From the NCBI GenBank assembly GCA_963830385.1, contig CAWHMD010000009.1:186001-250000 (forward strand): a stretch of 64,000 nucleotides of DNA, read 5' to 3'. Within the stretch, counting starts at the first letter, position 1. Each line of letters opens with the position of its first letter. Source of the DNA: Bog-532 sp963830385. GTDB lineage: Bacteria > Actinomycetota > Actinomycetes > Streptosporangiales > Streptosporangiaceae. Positions 1 to 8,829 of the stretch are shown piece after piece. The position numbers and the translations under genes are program-made. Under the pieces are notes generated by a model, which saw nothing but the letters and a program-made list of their open reading frames with translations, was not told where the DNA came from and ran no database searches.

Positions 1-1383
1 GTCGGGGCGCAGCAGCAGGGTCTGGCCTGCGGGGAGAAAGTCCCAGTCCGGCTGGCCCGGGAGTACCGCCCAGTCCGGGCCGGCCAGGTCGATGGTCGAA
101 CGCCGGTGCCCGGCATCGAGCCAGCAATGCGGGACCCGGGTCCCGATCCGCCCGGCCGGGCGGAATTCGGTGACCGGTTCCGGGTCAGCCCCCGGATCAC
201 CGGCCAGCGCGCCGGCCGGGTACTGGAAGCCGCCGGCGGCCAGCACGTAGGGGTGGGCCAGGCCGTCGCCGCCCGCACCCATCGAGCGCAGGTCGCCGGT
301 GCGGCGGGCGGACTGGTCGGCCGCGAACCAGCCGGCCGGGCGGCGTTCGGCCTGGTAGCTGTCGAGCAGCAGGCCGGCAGCGTCGCCGCGTAGCACCGCG
401 GCCAGCTTCCAGGCCAGGTTGTGGGCATCGGCGATGCCGGTGTTGGCCCCGCTGGCCGCGAACGGCGGCATCACGTGGGCCGCGTCGCCCGCCAGGAACA
501 CCCGGTCCGCCCGGTAGCGGTCGGCCACCCGCATCTCCCCGCGCCACGCCAGCACGCTGAGGATCTCCAGGTCGGGGGCGGGCACCCCCAGCGCGGTGCG
601 CAGCCGCGCGGGCCAGTCCGGGCCGGCCGCGGGCCCGGGGCCCATGTACACCCAGCGGAGCCGGCCGTCCACCGAGGCCAGGCCGCCGGGGGCATCGGGA
701 TGCTCGATCTGGCACAAGTTGAACTCGCGGCCGCGGACCACCCCGGCCAGGTCGGCCCGGAAGTACACGCTGACCATCGGGCCGCCGGTGAAGCCGCGCC
801 CGGACCGGGTGATGCCCAGCGCCTCGCGGACCGGGCTGTGCGCCCCGTCCGCCGCCACCAGGTAACGGGCCCGCAGCCGCCCACCGTCCTGCCCAAAGCC
901 GGTCAGGCCGGCGACGACGCCCGCGCCGTCCTGGGTGAAGCCGGTCAGCTCGGTGCCGAAGCACACCCGCGCCCCGGCCGCCTCGGCCGCCGCCCGCAGC
1001 AGCGGCTCCAGCGCGTCCTGGGCGAGCAGGCACGGCAGCTCGGGGCTGACCTCGGCCGGTCCGGCCGCGACCCCGCCAGTGGCCGGCGGCGACCACGGCG
1101 GCAGCTGTTCGGCCTCGGCCAGGGTCCGGCCGGCGGCCATGTGCTCATGCCCGGCCAGGTCGCGGGCGGCGTCGCGGGCCAGGCCGGCCAGCCCCAGCTC
1201 GCGGAAGATCTCCATCGTCCGCACGTGGAACCGCCGGGCCTTGGGCTGCGGCGACGTGGCCGCCCTTTTCTCCACCACGGTCACGTCGGCGCCGTGGTGC
1301 CGCAGCAGCAGTGCGGTGGTCAGGCCGACCAGGCCGCCGCCTGCCACCAGCACCTCGGTCTCCGCGGTCACTCCTGACCCCAT
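1..1383 (-). CDS. FAD-dependent aromatic monooxygenase (PheA/TfdB-type), 3' end outside window
   Basis: The product is a group A flavoprotein hydroxylase, expected to put one oxygen atom on an aromatic or polyketide-like substrate using NAD(P)H and O2. The start is ATG at 1383, and 461 codons stay open to the window edge, so the C-terminus is missing. The N-terminus carries the dinucleotide-binding GGGLVG motif at about residues 12-17. Further on are the ADGAHS (DG) motif and the FAD-ribose motif FLAGDAAHVMPPFAASGANTG split around residues 285-305. The gene is divergent from a TetR gene. A -10-like TACACT lies 7 nt before the ATG, so the mRNA is probably leaderless, and the shared gap holds a perfect palindrome. 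This suggests control by that TetR and a role in breaking down or modifying its effector. The substrate is unknown. Confidence 0.9.
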   Translation of the reverse strand, partial: MGSGVTAETEVLVAGGGLVGLTTALLLRHHGADVTVVEKRAATSPQPKARRFHVRTMEIFRELGLAGLARDAARDLAGHEHMAAGRTLAEAEQLPPWSPPATGGVAAGPAEVSPELPCLLAQDALEPLLRAAAEAAGARVCFGTELTGFTQDGAGVVAGLTGFGQDGGRLRARYLVAADGAHSPVREALGITRSGRGFTGGPMVSVYFRADLAGVVRGREFNLCQIEHPDAPGGLASVDGRLRWVYMGPGPAAGPDWPARLRTALGVPAPDLEILSVLAWRGEMRVADRYRADRVFLAGDAAHVMPPFAASGANTGIADAHNLAWKLAAVLRGDAAGLLLDSYQAERRPAGWFAADQSARRTGDLRSMGAGGDGLAHPYVLAAGGFQYPAGALAGDPGADPEPVTEFRPAGRIGTRVPHCWLDAGHRRSTIDLAGPDWAVLPGQPDWDFLPAGQTLLLRPD

Positions 1384-1410
1384 CTCAATCAGTGTACGTC
1401 GTCCACTCAT

Positions 1411-1425
1411 GTGTACAACGTACAC
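1411..1425. promoter_or_regulatory. TetR-type operator between monooxygenase and TetR gene
   Basis: GTGTACAACGTACAC is a perfect inverted repeat of GTGTAC around three bases. Related half-sites lie at 1392-1397 (GTGTAC) and 1432-1436 (GTACA). Putative -10 boxes are TACAGT at 1433-1438 (plus strand, 6 nt before the TetR ATG) and TACACT on the minus strand at 1396-1391 (7 nt before the monooxygenase ATG). A repressor bound here would block both promoters. Repressor identity is inferred from adjacency. Confidence 0.75.
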
Positions 1426-1444
1426 CGATTGGTACAGTGCGGCC

Positions 1445-2140
1445 ATGGTCTGGTTCGACGAGCCGGCCCCGCCCCGGGCCACCCCGCAGCTGAGCCGCGA
1501 GCGGGTCGTGGCCGCCGCCATCGAACTGGCCGGCCTGCAGCCCGGCGGCGAGATCACCATGCGGGCTCTCGCGGCCGAGCTGGGCGTGCGCAGCCCGATG
1601 GCCCTCTACCGCTACGTGGGCAGCAAGGACGGGCTGGCCGACCTGATGGCGGATCAGGTGTACGGGGAGATGAGGGTGCCCCGGGGCGACGGCTGGCGGC
1701 CCGCACTGGCCGGGCTGGGCCGCAGCGGCTGGGCGGCCGTCCAGCGGCACCCCTGGTTCGCCCGGCTGGCCTTCAGCCGGCCGCCGCTGGGCCCGCACGC
1801 GCTCAGCGTCTACGACGCCGCCCTGGCCGAGCTGGAGCCGCTCGGCCTGGACGCGGCCACCCGGATGGGCTTCATCTCGGCCGTGCTCGGCCAGGTCCTC
1901 GGGGCCGGGCTGGCCCTGCTGGAGGAGCAGGCCATGCGGTCCCGGACCGGCCTGGCCACCGAGGCCGACCTGGACCGGGCCGCCCAGCCCTATCTGGCGC
2001 GCATCGCCGCGGCCGGGACGTACCCGCACTTTTCCCGCTGGGCGGCCGACCGGCGGCCCGACGCGGCCGCGTTCCCGGGGTTCGAGCAGGTCCTGGACTG
2101 GCTGCTGGACGGCCTGGCCCGCGAGATCAGCCCTCGGTGA
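1445..2140 (+). CDS. TetR family regulator with TetR-class C-terminal domain
   Basis: This is a 231-aa DNA-binding repressor. The N-terminal helix-turn-helix covers about residues 15-65 (SRERVVAAAIELAG, ITMRALAAELGVRSPMALYR, YVGSKDGLADLM). The rest resembles the ligand-binding C-terminal domain of tetracycline-repressor relatives (TetR_C_1). ATG 1445 is chosen because it begins just before the HTH and the ORF upstream of it runs back through the divergent gene. There is no Shine-Dalgarno, but a -10-like TACAGT ends 6 nt upstream, which fits a leaderless message. It is divergent from the FAD monooxygenase and probably represses both itself and that gene until an aromatic or drug-like ligand binds. 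Confidence 0.88.
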   Translation: MVWFDEPAPPRATPQLSRERVVAAAIELAGLQPGGEITMRALAAELGVRSPMALYRYVGSKDGLADLMADQVYGEMRVPRGDGWRPALAGLGRSGWAAVQRHPWFARLAFSRPPLGPHALSVYDAALAELEPLGLDAATRMGFISAVLGQVLGAGLALLEEQAMRSRTGLATEADLDRAAQPYLARIAAAGTYPHFSRWAADRRPDAAAFPGFEQVLDWLLDGLAREISPR

Positions 2141-2149
2141 CCCGGGAGA

Positions 2150-3364
2150 TCACCCCCGGCTGAGCAGGTTCGGCCCCTCCTTGCGCAGCTCGGCTACGGA
2201 GGTGACGCCGAGCAGCTGCATGGTCCGCTGGAACTGGGCGGCGAGCAGTTCCAGCGTGCGGTCGACGCCCGGCTCGCCCCCGGCCATCAGCCCGTACAGG
2301 TAGGCCCGGCCGATCAGGCCCGCGTCCGCGCCCAGCGCCACCGCGACGGCCAGGTCGGCCCCGTGCCGGATGCCGGAATCGACCAGCACCGCCGGCCTGG
2401 GCCCCACCGCCTCCCGCACCTCGGCCACCAGGTCGATCGGCGCTACCGTCCGGTCCAGCTGGCGGCCGCCGTGGTTGGACAGCTGGACCCCATCCGCCCC
2501 GGCCTCGATCGCCCGCCGTGCGTCGGCCGCTCCCAGCGGGCCCTTGACCAGCAGCTCGCCCGGCCAGCTGGCCCGCAGCTCGGCCAGGTAGTCCCAGTCG
2601 ATGCTGGCACTGAACTTGCCGATGCTCTCGGCCACGGTCCGTCCCCCCTCGCCGGGCGGGAAGTTCGCGAACGTGATGGCCGGGCTGCGCAGCATCCGCG
2701 CCCAGTACGCCGGCCGGGCGCCGATGCTGGCCATGGTGCCCACGGTCAGCGCGGGCGGCGTGATCAGCCCGTTCCGCTCGTCGCGGACGCGGAACCCGCT
2801 CACCGTGGTGTCCACCGCCAGGGCCAGCACCCGGTACCCGCTGTCCGCGGCCCGCTGCACCATGTCCCGCGTCTTGGCCATGTCCTTGATGACGTACAGC
2901 TGGAACCAGATCTCGTCCTGGCCCGCCGCGTGCGCCGCCGCGGCCAGGTCCTCGATCGAGGTGTTGCCCATGGTGGACAGCGTGTACGGCAGCTGGCGGC
3001 GGCCTGCCGCCCGGGCCACGGCCGGTTCCCCGTCCGGGTGCATCATCCGGGTGGAGCCGGTCGGCGCGAGCCCCAGCGGCAAGGAGGCGGGCCGGCCCAG
3101 GATCTGCGTGCTGGTGTCCACTCCGGCCACGTCCACCAGCTCGCGTGGCCGGAACCGCCAGCGCCGGAACGCCGCGGTGTTGCCGGCCAGGCTGATCTCC
3201 TCGTCGGCGGCCCCGTCCACGTAGTCGAAGACCGGCCGCGGGATCAGCCGCCGGGAGCTCCGCCGCAAGTCCCCGATGCTGTGACAGTGGCTGAGCCGCC
3301 GCTTGACGATGTCGAGCTCGACCGGTTCCATCTGGATGAGCTGGCGGATTTCCCGGAGGTTCAT
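2150..3364 (-). CDS. FMN-dependent alpha-hydroxy-acid oxidase/dehydrogenase
   Basis: This protein belongs to the lactate/glycolate/mandelate oxidase (LldD) family, which oxidises an L-2-hydroxyacid to the 2-oxoacid with FMN. Family landmarks are DYVDGAADEE (N-terminal), PLGLAPTGSTRMMHPDGE (FMN phosphate region), WFQLYV, the substrate Arg/His region SNHGGRQLDR with the catalytic His, and the phosphate-binding DSGIRHGADLAVAVALGADAGLIGRAY near the C-terminus (shown in part). The start is placed at ATG 3364 (MNLREIRQ), where family members begin. An in-frame TTG at 3400 and ATG at 3397 would add 11-12 unconserved residues. It is divergent from the SsuD-like gene across about 100 bp. The actual substrate is unknown. 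Confidence 0.88.
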   Translation of the reverse strand: MNLREIRQLIQMEPVELDIVKRRLSHCHSIGDLRRSSRRLIPRPVFDYVDGAADEEISLAGNTAAFRRWRFRPRELVDVAGVDTSTQILGRPASLPLGLAPTGSTRMMHPDGEPAVARAAGRRQLPYTLSTMGNTSIEDLAAAAHAAGQDEIWFQLYVIKDMAKTRDMVQRAADSGYRVLALAVDTTVSGFRVRDERNGLITPPALTVGTMASIGARPAYWARMLRSPAITFANFPPGEGGRTVAESIGKFSASIDWDYLAELRASWPGELLVKGPLGAADARRAIEAGADGVQLSNHGGRQLDRTVAPIDLVAEVREAVGPRPAVLVDSGIRHGADLAVAVALGADAGLIGRAYLYGLMAGGEPGVDRTLELLAAQFQRTMQLLGVTSVAELRKEGPNLLSRG

Positions 3365-3467
3365 GTACAGGAAAGTATCTCCGGGGACCCGCCGCATCAA
3401 TCCACTAAACTAACCGGAAAAGTAGACATAACCGAGCCCACTGAACCCGGATCAGCGAGGTAAGCCG

Positions 3468-4643
3468 ATGTCACTGCGGTTCCACTGGTTCCTTCCGACC
3501 AACGGCGACGGGCGCGACATCGTCGGTGGCGGCCACGGGGTGGCCACCGGCGCAGCGGGCGCCATCCGGCCCGCCACCCTGTCCTACCTGGGCCAGATCG
3601 CCCGCAGCGCCGAGCAACTCGGGTTCGAGGGCGCGCTCACGCCGACCGGTGTGTGGTGCGAGGACGCCTGGCTGGCGACCGCGATGCTGGCGGAGGTCAC
3701 CGAGCGGCTGAAGTTCCTGGTCGCGTTCCGGCCCGGGCTGACCTCGCCCACGCTGGCCGCGCAGATGGCCGCCACCTTCCAGCGCTACTCCGGTGGCCGG
3801 CTGCTGCTCAACGTGGTCACCGGCGGCGAGTCGGCCGAGCAGCGGGCCTACGGCGACTTCGCCGACAAGGCCGCCCGCTACCAGCGCTGCGGCGAGTTCC
3901 TGGACATCGTGTCCCGGTTGTGGACCGGTGCGACCGTCGACTTCGACGGCCGTCACCTGCGGGTGGAGGGTGCGCGGCTGGCCCGGCTGCCGGACCCGGT
4001 GCCCGACCTGTACTTCGGCGGGTCGTCGGCCGAGGCCGGGCCGGTCGCCGCCCGGCACACCAACGTGTACCTGACCTGGGGCGAGCCGCCGGAGGCGGTG
4101 GGCCGGAAGCTCCGCTGGATCGACGACCTGGCGGCCAGTCAGGGCCGCTCGGTCCGGTTCGGCATCCGGCTGCACGTCATCACCCGGGACACGGCCGACG
4201 AGGCCTGGCGGCAGGCGGGCCGGCTGCTGGAGGGCGTCGACGAGTCGATGATCCGCACGGTCCAGGAGGGCCTGGCCACCAGCGAGTCCGAGGGGCTGCG
4301 GCGGATGCGCGAGTTGCACGGCGGGAGCCGTGACGGCCTGGAGATCTACCCGAACCTGTGGGCCGGGGTGGGGCTGGTCCGCGGGGGCGCCGGGACCGCC
4401 CTGGTCGGCAGCCACGCCGAGGTCGCCGACCGCATCGAGGAGTACGCCAGGCTCGGCATCTCCGAGTTCATCCTTTCCGGGTACCCGCACCTGGAGGAGG
4501 CGTACTGGTTCGGCGAGGGCGTGCTGCCGATCCTGGCCGCCCGCGGCGTCTGGCAGCACCCCGCGGCCGAGGCCGTCGACGGCACCGTGAACACCATCCC
4601 GTTCGCCCCCACGTCAGGCTCGGCGCCGGCTGCGGCATCATGA
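3468..4643 (+). CDS. ssuD: LLM-class FMNH2-dependent monooxygenase, SsuD-like
   Basis: The product is a 391-aa TIM-barrel flavin monooxygenase closely resembling alkanesulfonate monooxygenase, which cleaves C-S bonds of sulfonates to release sulfite using reduced FMN. Characteristic stretches are the N-terminal FHWFLPTNGDGR, FLVAFRPGLTSPTLAAQMAAT and LLLNVVTGGESAEQRAYGD, and the C-terminal FILSGYPHLEEAYWFGEGVLP. The start ATG follows a GAGG ribosome site. The next gene is an SsuE-like flavin reductase 52 nt downstream, a natural partner supplying FMNH2. The ssuABC-like importer is 29 kb away, so the sulfonate role is supported by family and partner but not by transporter linkage. A related sulfone or other substrate is possible. 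Confidence 0.85.
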   Translation: MSLRFHWFLPTNGDGRDIVGGGHGVATGAAGAIRPATLSYLGQIARSAEQLGFEGALTPTGVWCEDAWLATAMLAEVTERLKFLVAFRPGLTSPTLAAQMAATFQRYSGGRLLLNVVTGGESAEQRAYGDFADKAARYQRCGEFLDIVSRLWTGATVDFDGRHLRVEGARLARLPDPVPDLYFGGSSAEAGPVAARHTNVYLTWGEPPEAVGRKLRWIDDLAASQGRSVRFGIRLHVITRDTADEAWRQAGRLLEGVDESMIRTVQEGLATSESEGLRRMRELHGGSRDGLEIYPNLWAGVGLVRGGAGTALVGSHAEVADRIEEYARLGISEFILSGYPHLEEAYWFGEGVLPILAARGVWQHPAAEAVDGTVNTIPFAPTSGSAPAAAS

Positions 4644-4695
4644 CGGGGACACCGAATGACCAGGGACGCCCGACCGGAACGCCAGGAGGAGCATC

Positions 4696-5202
4696 GTGCC
4701 CCGTATCGCCGTGGTGGTAGGCAACCCCAAGCCCGCGTCGCGGACGCTGAACGTCGCCACCACCGTGGCCGACGCGCTGGCCGCCGAACTCGGCACCGGC
4801 CCTGAGCATCTGGTCGTGGACCTGGCCGAGCACGCCAGCGACCTGTTCGACTGGGGCGCGCCGCGGCTGACCGAGCTGACCGAGCAGGTGGCGTCGGCCG
4901 GCCTGATCATCGCCGCCTCGCCCACCTACAAGGCGACCTACACCGGCATGCTCAAGGCGTTCTTCGACCGCTACGGCAACAACGGGCTGGCCGGCTCGGT
5001 GGCCGTCCCGCTGATGACCGGCGGCGCACCCATCCACATGCTGGCGGTCGAGGTGCACCTGCGGCCGCTGCTGGTCGAGCTGGGGGCGGCGGTGCCCAGC
5101 CGCGGCCTGTACGTCACCGAGCCGGAGTTCGGCGAGCTGACCGGCCCGGTCGGCCGCTGGGCCGAGGCCGCCGTCCCGCTGCTGCGCACGGCCCTGGCCT
5201 GA
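4696..5202 (+). CDS. ssuE: NAD(P)H-dependent FMN reductase, SsuE-like
   Basis: This 168-aa flavodoxin-fold reductase should supply FMNH2 to the upstream LLM monooxygenase. The N-terminus shows GNPKPASRTLNVA (the FMN phosphate loop of NADPH-dependent FMN reductases), and IIAASPTYKATYTGMLKAFFDR is the second flavin contact region. The start is GTG 4696, supported by AGGAGG about 8 nt upstream. The length fits the family. The gene very likely shares an operon with the SsuD-like gene, since the gap is short and has no obvious terminator. Confidence 0.87.
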   Translation: MPRIAVVVGNPKPASRTLNVATTVADALAAELGTGPEHLVVDLAEHASDLFDWGAPRLTELTEQVASAGLIIAASPTYKATYTGMLKAFFDRYGNNGLAGSVAVPLMTGGAPIHMLAVEVHLRPLLVELGAAVPSRGLYVTEPEFGELTGPVGRWAEAAVPLLRTALA

Positions 5203-5227
5203 GCCCCACCGGCACTAAAATCTCCCC

Positions 5228-6901
5228 ATGCCGCTGGTGTCACGAGCGTTCGGGGCGCTGCTCAGGCTGCCGCCGGCGGAGACCCGGGACGTGCACATCC
5301 GACGCGACGTCGCGATCCCGGCCCCGGACGGGGCGGCCCTGCTGACCGACCTCTACCTGGCTCAGACCGGCCCGGCGGCCCCGCCGCGGCCCACGATCCT
5401 GATCCGGACCCCTTACGGCCGCCGCGGCGTCGCCGGCGGTGGCCTGGCCGCCCGGGCCTTCGCCGAGCGGGGCTACCACGCGGTCGTGCAGAGCACCCGG
5501 GGCACCTACGGGTCCGGCGGGCAGGTGGACTTCGACCGGGAAGCCGGCGACGGCCGGGCGGCTGCCGACTGGATCACCGGCCAGTCCTGGTCCAGCGGGG
5601 AACTCGGCACGTTCGGGCCCAGCTACCTGAGCTTCACCCAGTACGCTCTCGCATCAACCCGGCCGCCCCAGCTCAAGGCGATGGCCATCGCGGCCTGGGG
5701 AGCCGAACGGCGGGCGGGCTACTACCCGGGCGGCTCGTTCTCCCTGGACCGGGCGCTCAGCTGGGCGTACGGCGTGGTCAGCCAGCAGGAAAGCTCCCGG
5801 CTGGCCATGCTCCGCGGGCGCCGCGCCCTCCAGGACGCGCTCGGGCACCTGCCCTTGCTCGACGCCGACGTGCTGGCCGTCGGCCACCCGGTCGGCTTCT
5901 ACCGGGACTGGCTGGAGCACGCCGGACCCGGCGACCCGTACTGGACGCCGACCGACTTCCGCCCGATCCTGGCCGGCCTCGGCGTCCCGATCACCATGAT
6001 CGCGGGCTGGTATGACCCGTTCCTGCCGCTGATGCTGGCGGACTACCGGGCCCTGCGCGCGGGCGGCCAGCAGGTCCGGCTGCGGATCGGCGGCTGGCGG
6101 CACGCCAGCCCGGGTCTGTTCCGGCAGTCCCTGCGCGACGCCCTGGACTGGTTCGGCCTGCACCTGCGGCCATCGCCAGCGTCAGCCCCCGCTGCCGACC
6201 GCGAGGCGGCCCAGCACCCGGTCCACATCGAGGTCATGGGGGGTGGCGGCTGGCGCCAGCTCCCGGACTGGCCCCCAGCCACCGGCACCCAGCGCTGGTA
6301 CCTGCACCCCGACGGGGGGTTGTCCGCAGCCCCGCCCGAGCCCAGCGAGCCGGACCTGTACCGCTACGACCCGGGCGAGCCGACGCCCGCAGTCGGCGGC
6401 ACCAGCTCCGGGCCGAACTCCGGGCCCAGGGACAACCGTGAGCTGGAAGCCCGGCCCGACGTCCTCACGTTCAGCTCCGCCGCGCTGGACACGGCGGTGC
6501 AGGTCACCGGCCCGGTCCAGGCCGAGCTGTACGTCACCTCGTCGCTGGGGCACACCGACTTCTTCGCCCGCCTGTGCGACGTTGACCCGAAGGGCCGCTC
6601 CATCAACGTGACCGACGGCCTCATCCGCCTCGCCGGGGACGCCGGCGACACCGGGGACGCCGGGCCCCGCCGCGTCCTGGTCGACCTGTGGCCAACCGCG
6701 CACCGGTTCCGGGCTGGGCACCGGATCCGGCTCCAGGTCTCCAGCGGCGCCCACCCCCGGTACGCCCGCAACCCGGGCAGCGGGGAGCCGCTGGCCACGG
6801 CGACCACCCTGCGGGTCGCCGAGCAGACCGTGTACCACGACCCGGACCACCCGTCGGCGGTCCTGCTGCCGGTGCCCGGCCCCGCTACCGGCCCGGGCTG
6901 A
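5228..6901 (+). CDS. CocE/NonD family serine hydrolase (X-Pro dipeptidyl-peptidase S15 fold)
   Basis: This 557-aa alpha/beta hydrolase belongs to the CocE family, whose members cleave esters or amides such as cocaine or cephalosporin esters. The catalytic Ser lies in GPSYLSF near residue 131, downstream of IRTPYGRRG and the DGRAAADWI segment. AGWYDPFLP (about 257-265) should carry the acid residue and GGWRHASPG the His. The C-terminal half is the jelly-roll domain (VQVTGPVQAELYVTSS, DFFARLCDVDPKGRSINVTDG). It starts at ATG 5228, 25 nt after the SsuE-like gene. No signal peptide is seen, so it is probably cytoplasmic. The 3' end overlaps the convergent PNPOx gene by 17 nt. The substrate is unknown. 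Confidence 0.87.
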   Translation: MPLVSRAFGALLRLPPAETRDVHIRRDVAIPAPDGAALLTDLYLAQTGPAAPPRPTILIRTPYGRRGVAGGGLAARAFAERGYHAVVQSTRGTYGSGGQVDFDREAGDGRAAADWITGQSWSSGELGTFGPSYLSFTQYALASTRPPQLKAMAIAAWGAERRAGYYPGGSFSLDRALSWAYGVVSQQESSRLAMLRGRRALQDALGHLPLLDADVLAVGHPVGFYRDWLEHAGPGDPYWTPTDFRPILAGLGVPITMIAGWYDPFLPLMLADYRALRAGGQQVRLRIGGWRHASPGLFRQSLRDALDWFGLHLRPSPASAPAADREAAQHPVHIEVMGGGGWRQLPDWPPATGTQRWYLHPDGGLSAAPPEPSEPDLYRYDPGEPTPAVGGTSSGPNSGPRDNRELEARPDVLTFSSAALDTAVQVTGPVQAELYVTSSLGHTDFFARLCDVDPKGRSINVTDGLIRLAGDAGDTGDAGPRRVLVDLWPTAHRFRAGHRIRLQVSSGAHPRYARNPGSGEPLATATTLRVAEQTVYHDPDHPSAVLLPVPGPATGPG

Positions 6902-7424
6902 GCACCTGCCGTACCGGCCGCGGCGGCCCGAGCCGCGTCGGGCTGGTGGCCGGGCGGACGTACTCCCGGCCGCTCGGCCAGCGGGCCACGTGCTGGTCGC
7001 CGCTGTCGGGGGTGAAGCCGACGTAGGTGACGTCGGCGATGTCCACCGCGAACAGCGCGAAGTCACCCACCACCGGCGCCCAGGGCAGCTCGGCCGCCAC
7101 CTTGCGGGCGTAGCGCTCCTGCACCGGCCGGCCGTGCTCGCGGCGCACGGTGCCGCGCAGCTTGATCTCGACGGCGGCCTCCGGGCCGCTGATGATGCTG
7201 TGCACCTGGATCCGCGGGTCCCGGTCCAGGTCGGCCACCTTGGCTGACCCGGGCATCATCGACAGCCACAGCTCGTCGTCCATGATCAGCGGCTCCACCC
7301 CGCTGATGCGGGCCGACCCGTCCCGCCGGGTGGTCCCGATCAGGACCACCCCGGGCTTGATCAGCCGTTCGTGTGCGGCCGCGCCGAGCGCGGGCTCGCG
7401 GGCCGCAATCTCTGCCCATTTCAT
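6885..7424 (-). CDS. Pyridoxamine 5'-phosphate oxidase-fold protein
   Basis: This is a 179-aa split-barrel flavin/F420-binding protein of the PNPOx-like group. Supporting stretches are VVLIGTTRRDGSARISGVEPLI (strand pair typical of the fold; shown in part), LWLSMMPGSAKVADLDRDPRI and VEIKLRGTVRREHGRPV. Such proteins reduce or bind small flavin-dependent substrates or haem. No specific residues settle the cofactor here. The C-terminal tail after YVGFTPDSGDQHVARWPSGR is proline/arginine rich and unconserved-looking. The gene converges with the CocE gene and overlaps its end. Confidence 0.8.
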   Translation of the reverse strand: MKWAEIAAREPALGAAAHERLIKPGVVLIGTTRRDGSARISGVEPLIMDDELWLSMMPGSAKVADLDRDPRIQVHSIISGPEAAVEIKLRGTVRREHGRPVQERYARKVAAELPWAPVVGDFALFAVDIADVTYVGFTPDSGDQHVARWPSGREYVRPATSPTRLGPPRPVRQVLSPGR

Positions 7425-7499
7425 GCTCCCGGCCTACACCCCACCCCTGACATTCAGGAGGGGCAGGGCTGGGCGTTACGAAGTGGGCAGGGCTGGCGA

Positions 7500-8822
7500 C
7501 TACGACGCGGCAGGGTCGGCCACCCGGGCCAGGAACAGCGGCTCGCCGGTCCCTGTGTCGGTGACCAGCAGCAGGTACGGGCGGTCGAACACGACCTGGG
7601 GCGGCGCCATGGCCGACGACGGCTCCATCCCGACCGCCGTGGCCGCGCTGGCCACCGTGCCCTTCTCACCCACCTGCAAGGTGGCCGCGTGCTCGACCAG
7701 GCCGATACAGCAGGCCTGCGGCGACAGGCCGCTGAAGTCGGCGGCGGAGGTGAACGCCACCCCCATGCCGAGCCCGGTCAGCAGGGTCTCCAGGCTCGCC
7801 TCGGTGCTCAGGTTGATTTTCGGCAGCCCGATCGTGGCCCAGCTCGTCCCGGCGCCCCCACGCGCGGCGGTGCTGCCGTTGGCCAGCGCCCCGGTCATCG
7901 TGCCCAGCGTGGCCGCCGGCGGCAGCGAGCAGCCACCGCCGTCGGCTGCGGGCGGCAGCAGCGCCACCATGGCCAGCCGCCGGCCGCGGTAGGGCAGCAC
8001 AACCGCTGTCCAGCCCGCCGTCTCGGCCCGCCGGAACTGGCCGCCGCTCATGAAATGGGCCTGCACCTGCGAGCCGGCCGCCGTCCGGAACGATCCCGGC
8101 TTGGTGTCGGCCGGCTGGAACGGGGTCGTCCAGGCCGCGTCCAGGTAGAGCGCGTCGGTGAGCACCCAGCCCAGCTGCTGCACGGTGGCCGGGGTCAGCA
8201 GCTGCGGGATGTGCCCGCGGGTGGCCGCGGCGATGGTCTGGTCGATCTGCTGCGCGGCCTTGGCCGGGTCGTGCTCGAGCGGGACCCGGGCCACCCCGGC
8301 GCGGTAGCCGGTGGCCACCGCGTTCAGGTAGCTGGCCCGGGTGACCAGGCCCGGGTCGGCCCAGATCTGGTCGCTGCTGGCCACGGTCACGCCGGGCCGG
8401 CTCAGCCCGCGCAGCGCCGCCGACCGGGCCTGCAGCTGCGCCGCCAGCGCTGAGCCCGTCACCGGTAGGTGGAGCGTCTGGGCCATCGCCGTGGCGGTGG
8501 CGCCCCGCGCGCCCAGGTAGGCCATGCCCAGCCCGCTGGCCAGGCTGGACGGCGACAGGACGAGGTTGGCGTCCGGGTCCGTGTGGCACCAGGCGCCCAG
8601 CACGCCGAGCCCGAACGCGGTGTCGGCCGCGCCCAGCGGGCGCGGGCTGACGGCCGGTTCACGGGTCACCACCCCGCGATTGAGGGTCAGCCGCACCGGG
8701 GGAACGGGCCCAGCCGCCCCGCTGGAACCACAGCCAGCCAGCCCAGCCAGCCCCGCCAGCCCGGTGGCCAGCGCCGCCGCCGTGATCAGCGCGCCCCGAG
8801 CCCGGTACGACCCCTTTGTCAT
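7500..8822 (-). CDS. Serpin-family lipoprotein (secreted protease inhibitor)
   Basis: This is a 440-aa serpin. The N-terminus is a lipoprotein signal with lipobox LAGC, giving a lipidated Cys31 and anchoring on the outer face of the membrane. The serpin core shows SPSSLASGLGMAYLGARG, LTDALYLDAAWTTPF, FMSGGQFRRAE and AMVALLPP. The C-terminus has the hinge EKGTVASAATAVG (from about residue 386) and the closing FDRPYLLLV. The hinge has the small residues of an inhibitory serpin. Counting 15 residues from the hinge Gly puts P1-P1' at Ser-Ser, but the loop is about two residues longer than in alpha-1-antitrypsin, so the scissile bond is uncertain. The target protease is unknown. It lies next to the frameshifted aldo/keto reductase on the same strand, 7 nt downstream of its stop. 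Confidence 0.88.
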   Translation of the reverse strand: MTKGSYRARGALITAAALATGLAGLAGLAGCGSSGAAGPVPPVRLTLNRGVVTREPAVSPRPLGAADTAFGLGVLGAWCHTDPDANLVLSPSSLASGLGMAYLGARGATATAMAQTLHLPVTGSALAAQLQARSAALRGLSRPGVTVASSDQIWADPGLVTRASYLNAVATGYRAGVARVPLEHDPAKAAQQIDQTIAAATRGHIPQLLTPATVQQLGWVLTDALYLDAAWTTPFQPADTKPGSFRTAAGSQVQAHFMSGGQFRRAETAGWTAVVLPYRGRRLAMVALLPPAADGGGCSLPPAATLGTMTGALANGSTAARGGAGTSWATIGLPKINLSTEASLETLLTGLGMGVAFTSAADFSGLSPQACCIGLVEHAATLQVGEKGTVASAATAVGMEPSSAMAPPQVVFDRPYLLLVTDTGTGEPLFLARVADPAAS

Positions 8823-8829
8823 CCCCCGA

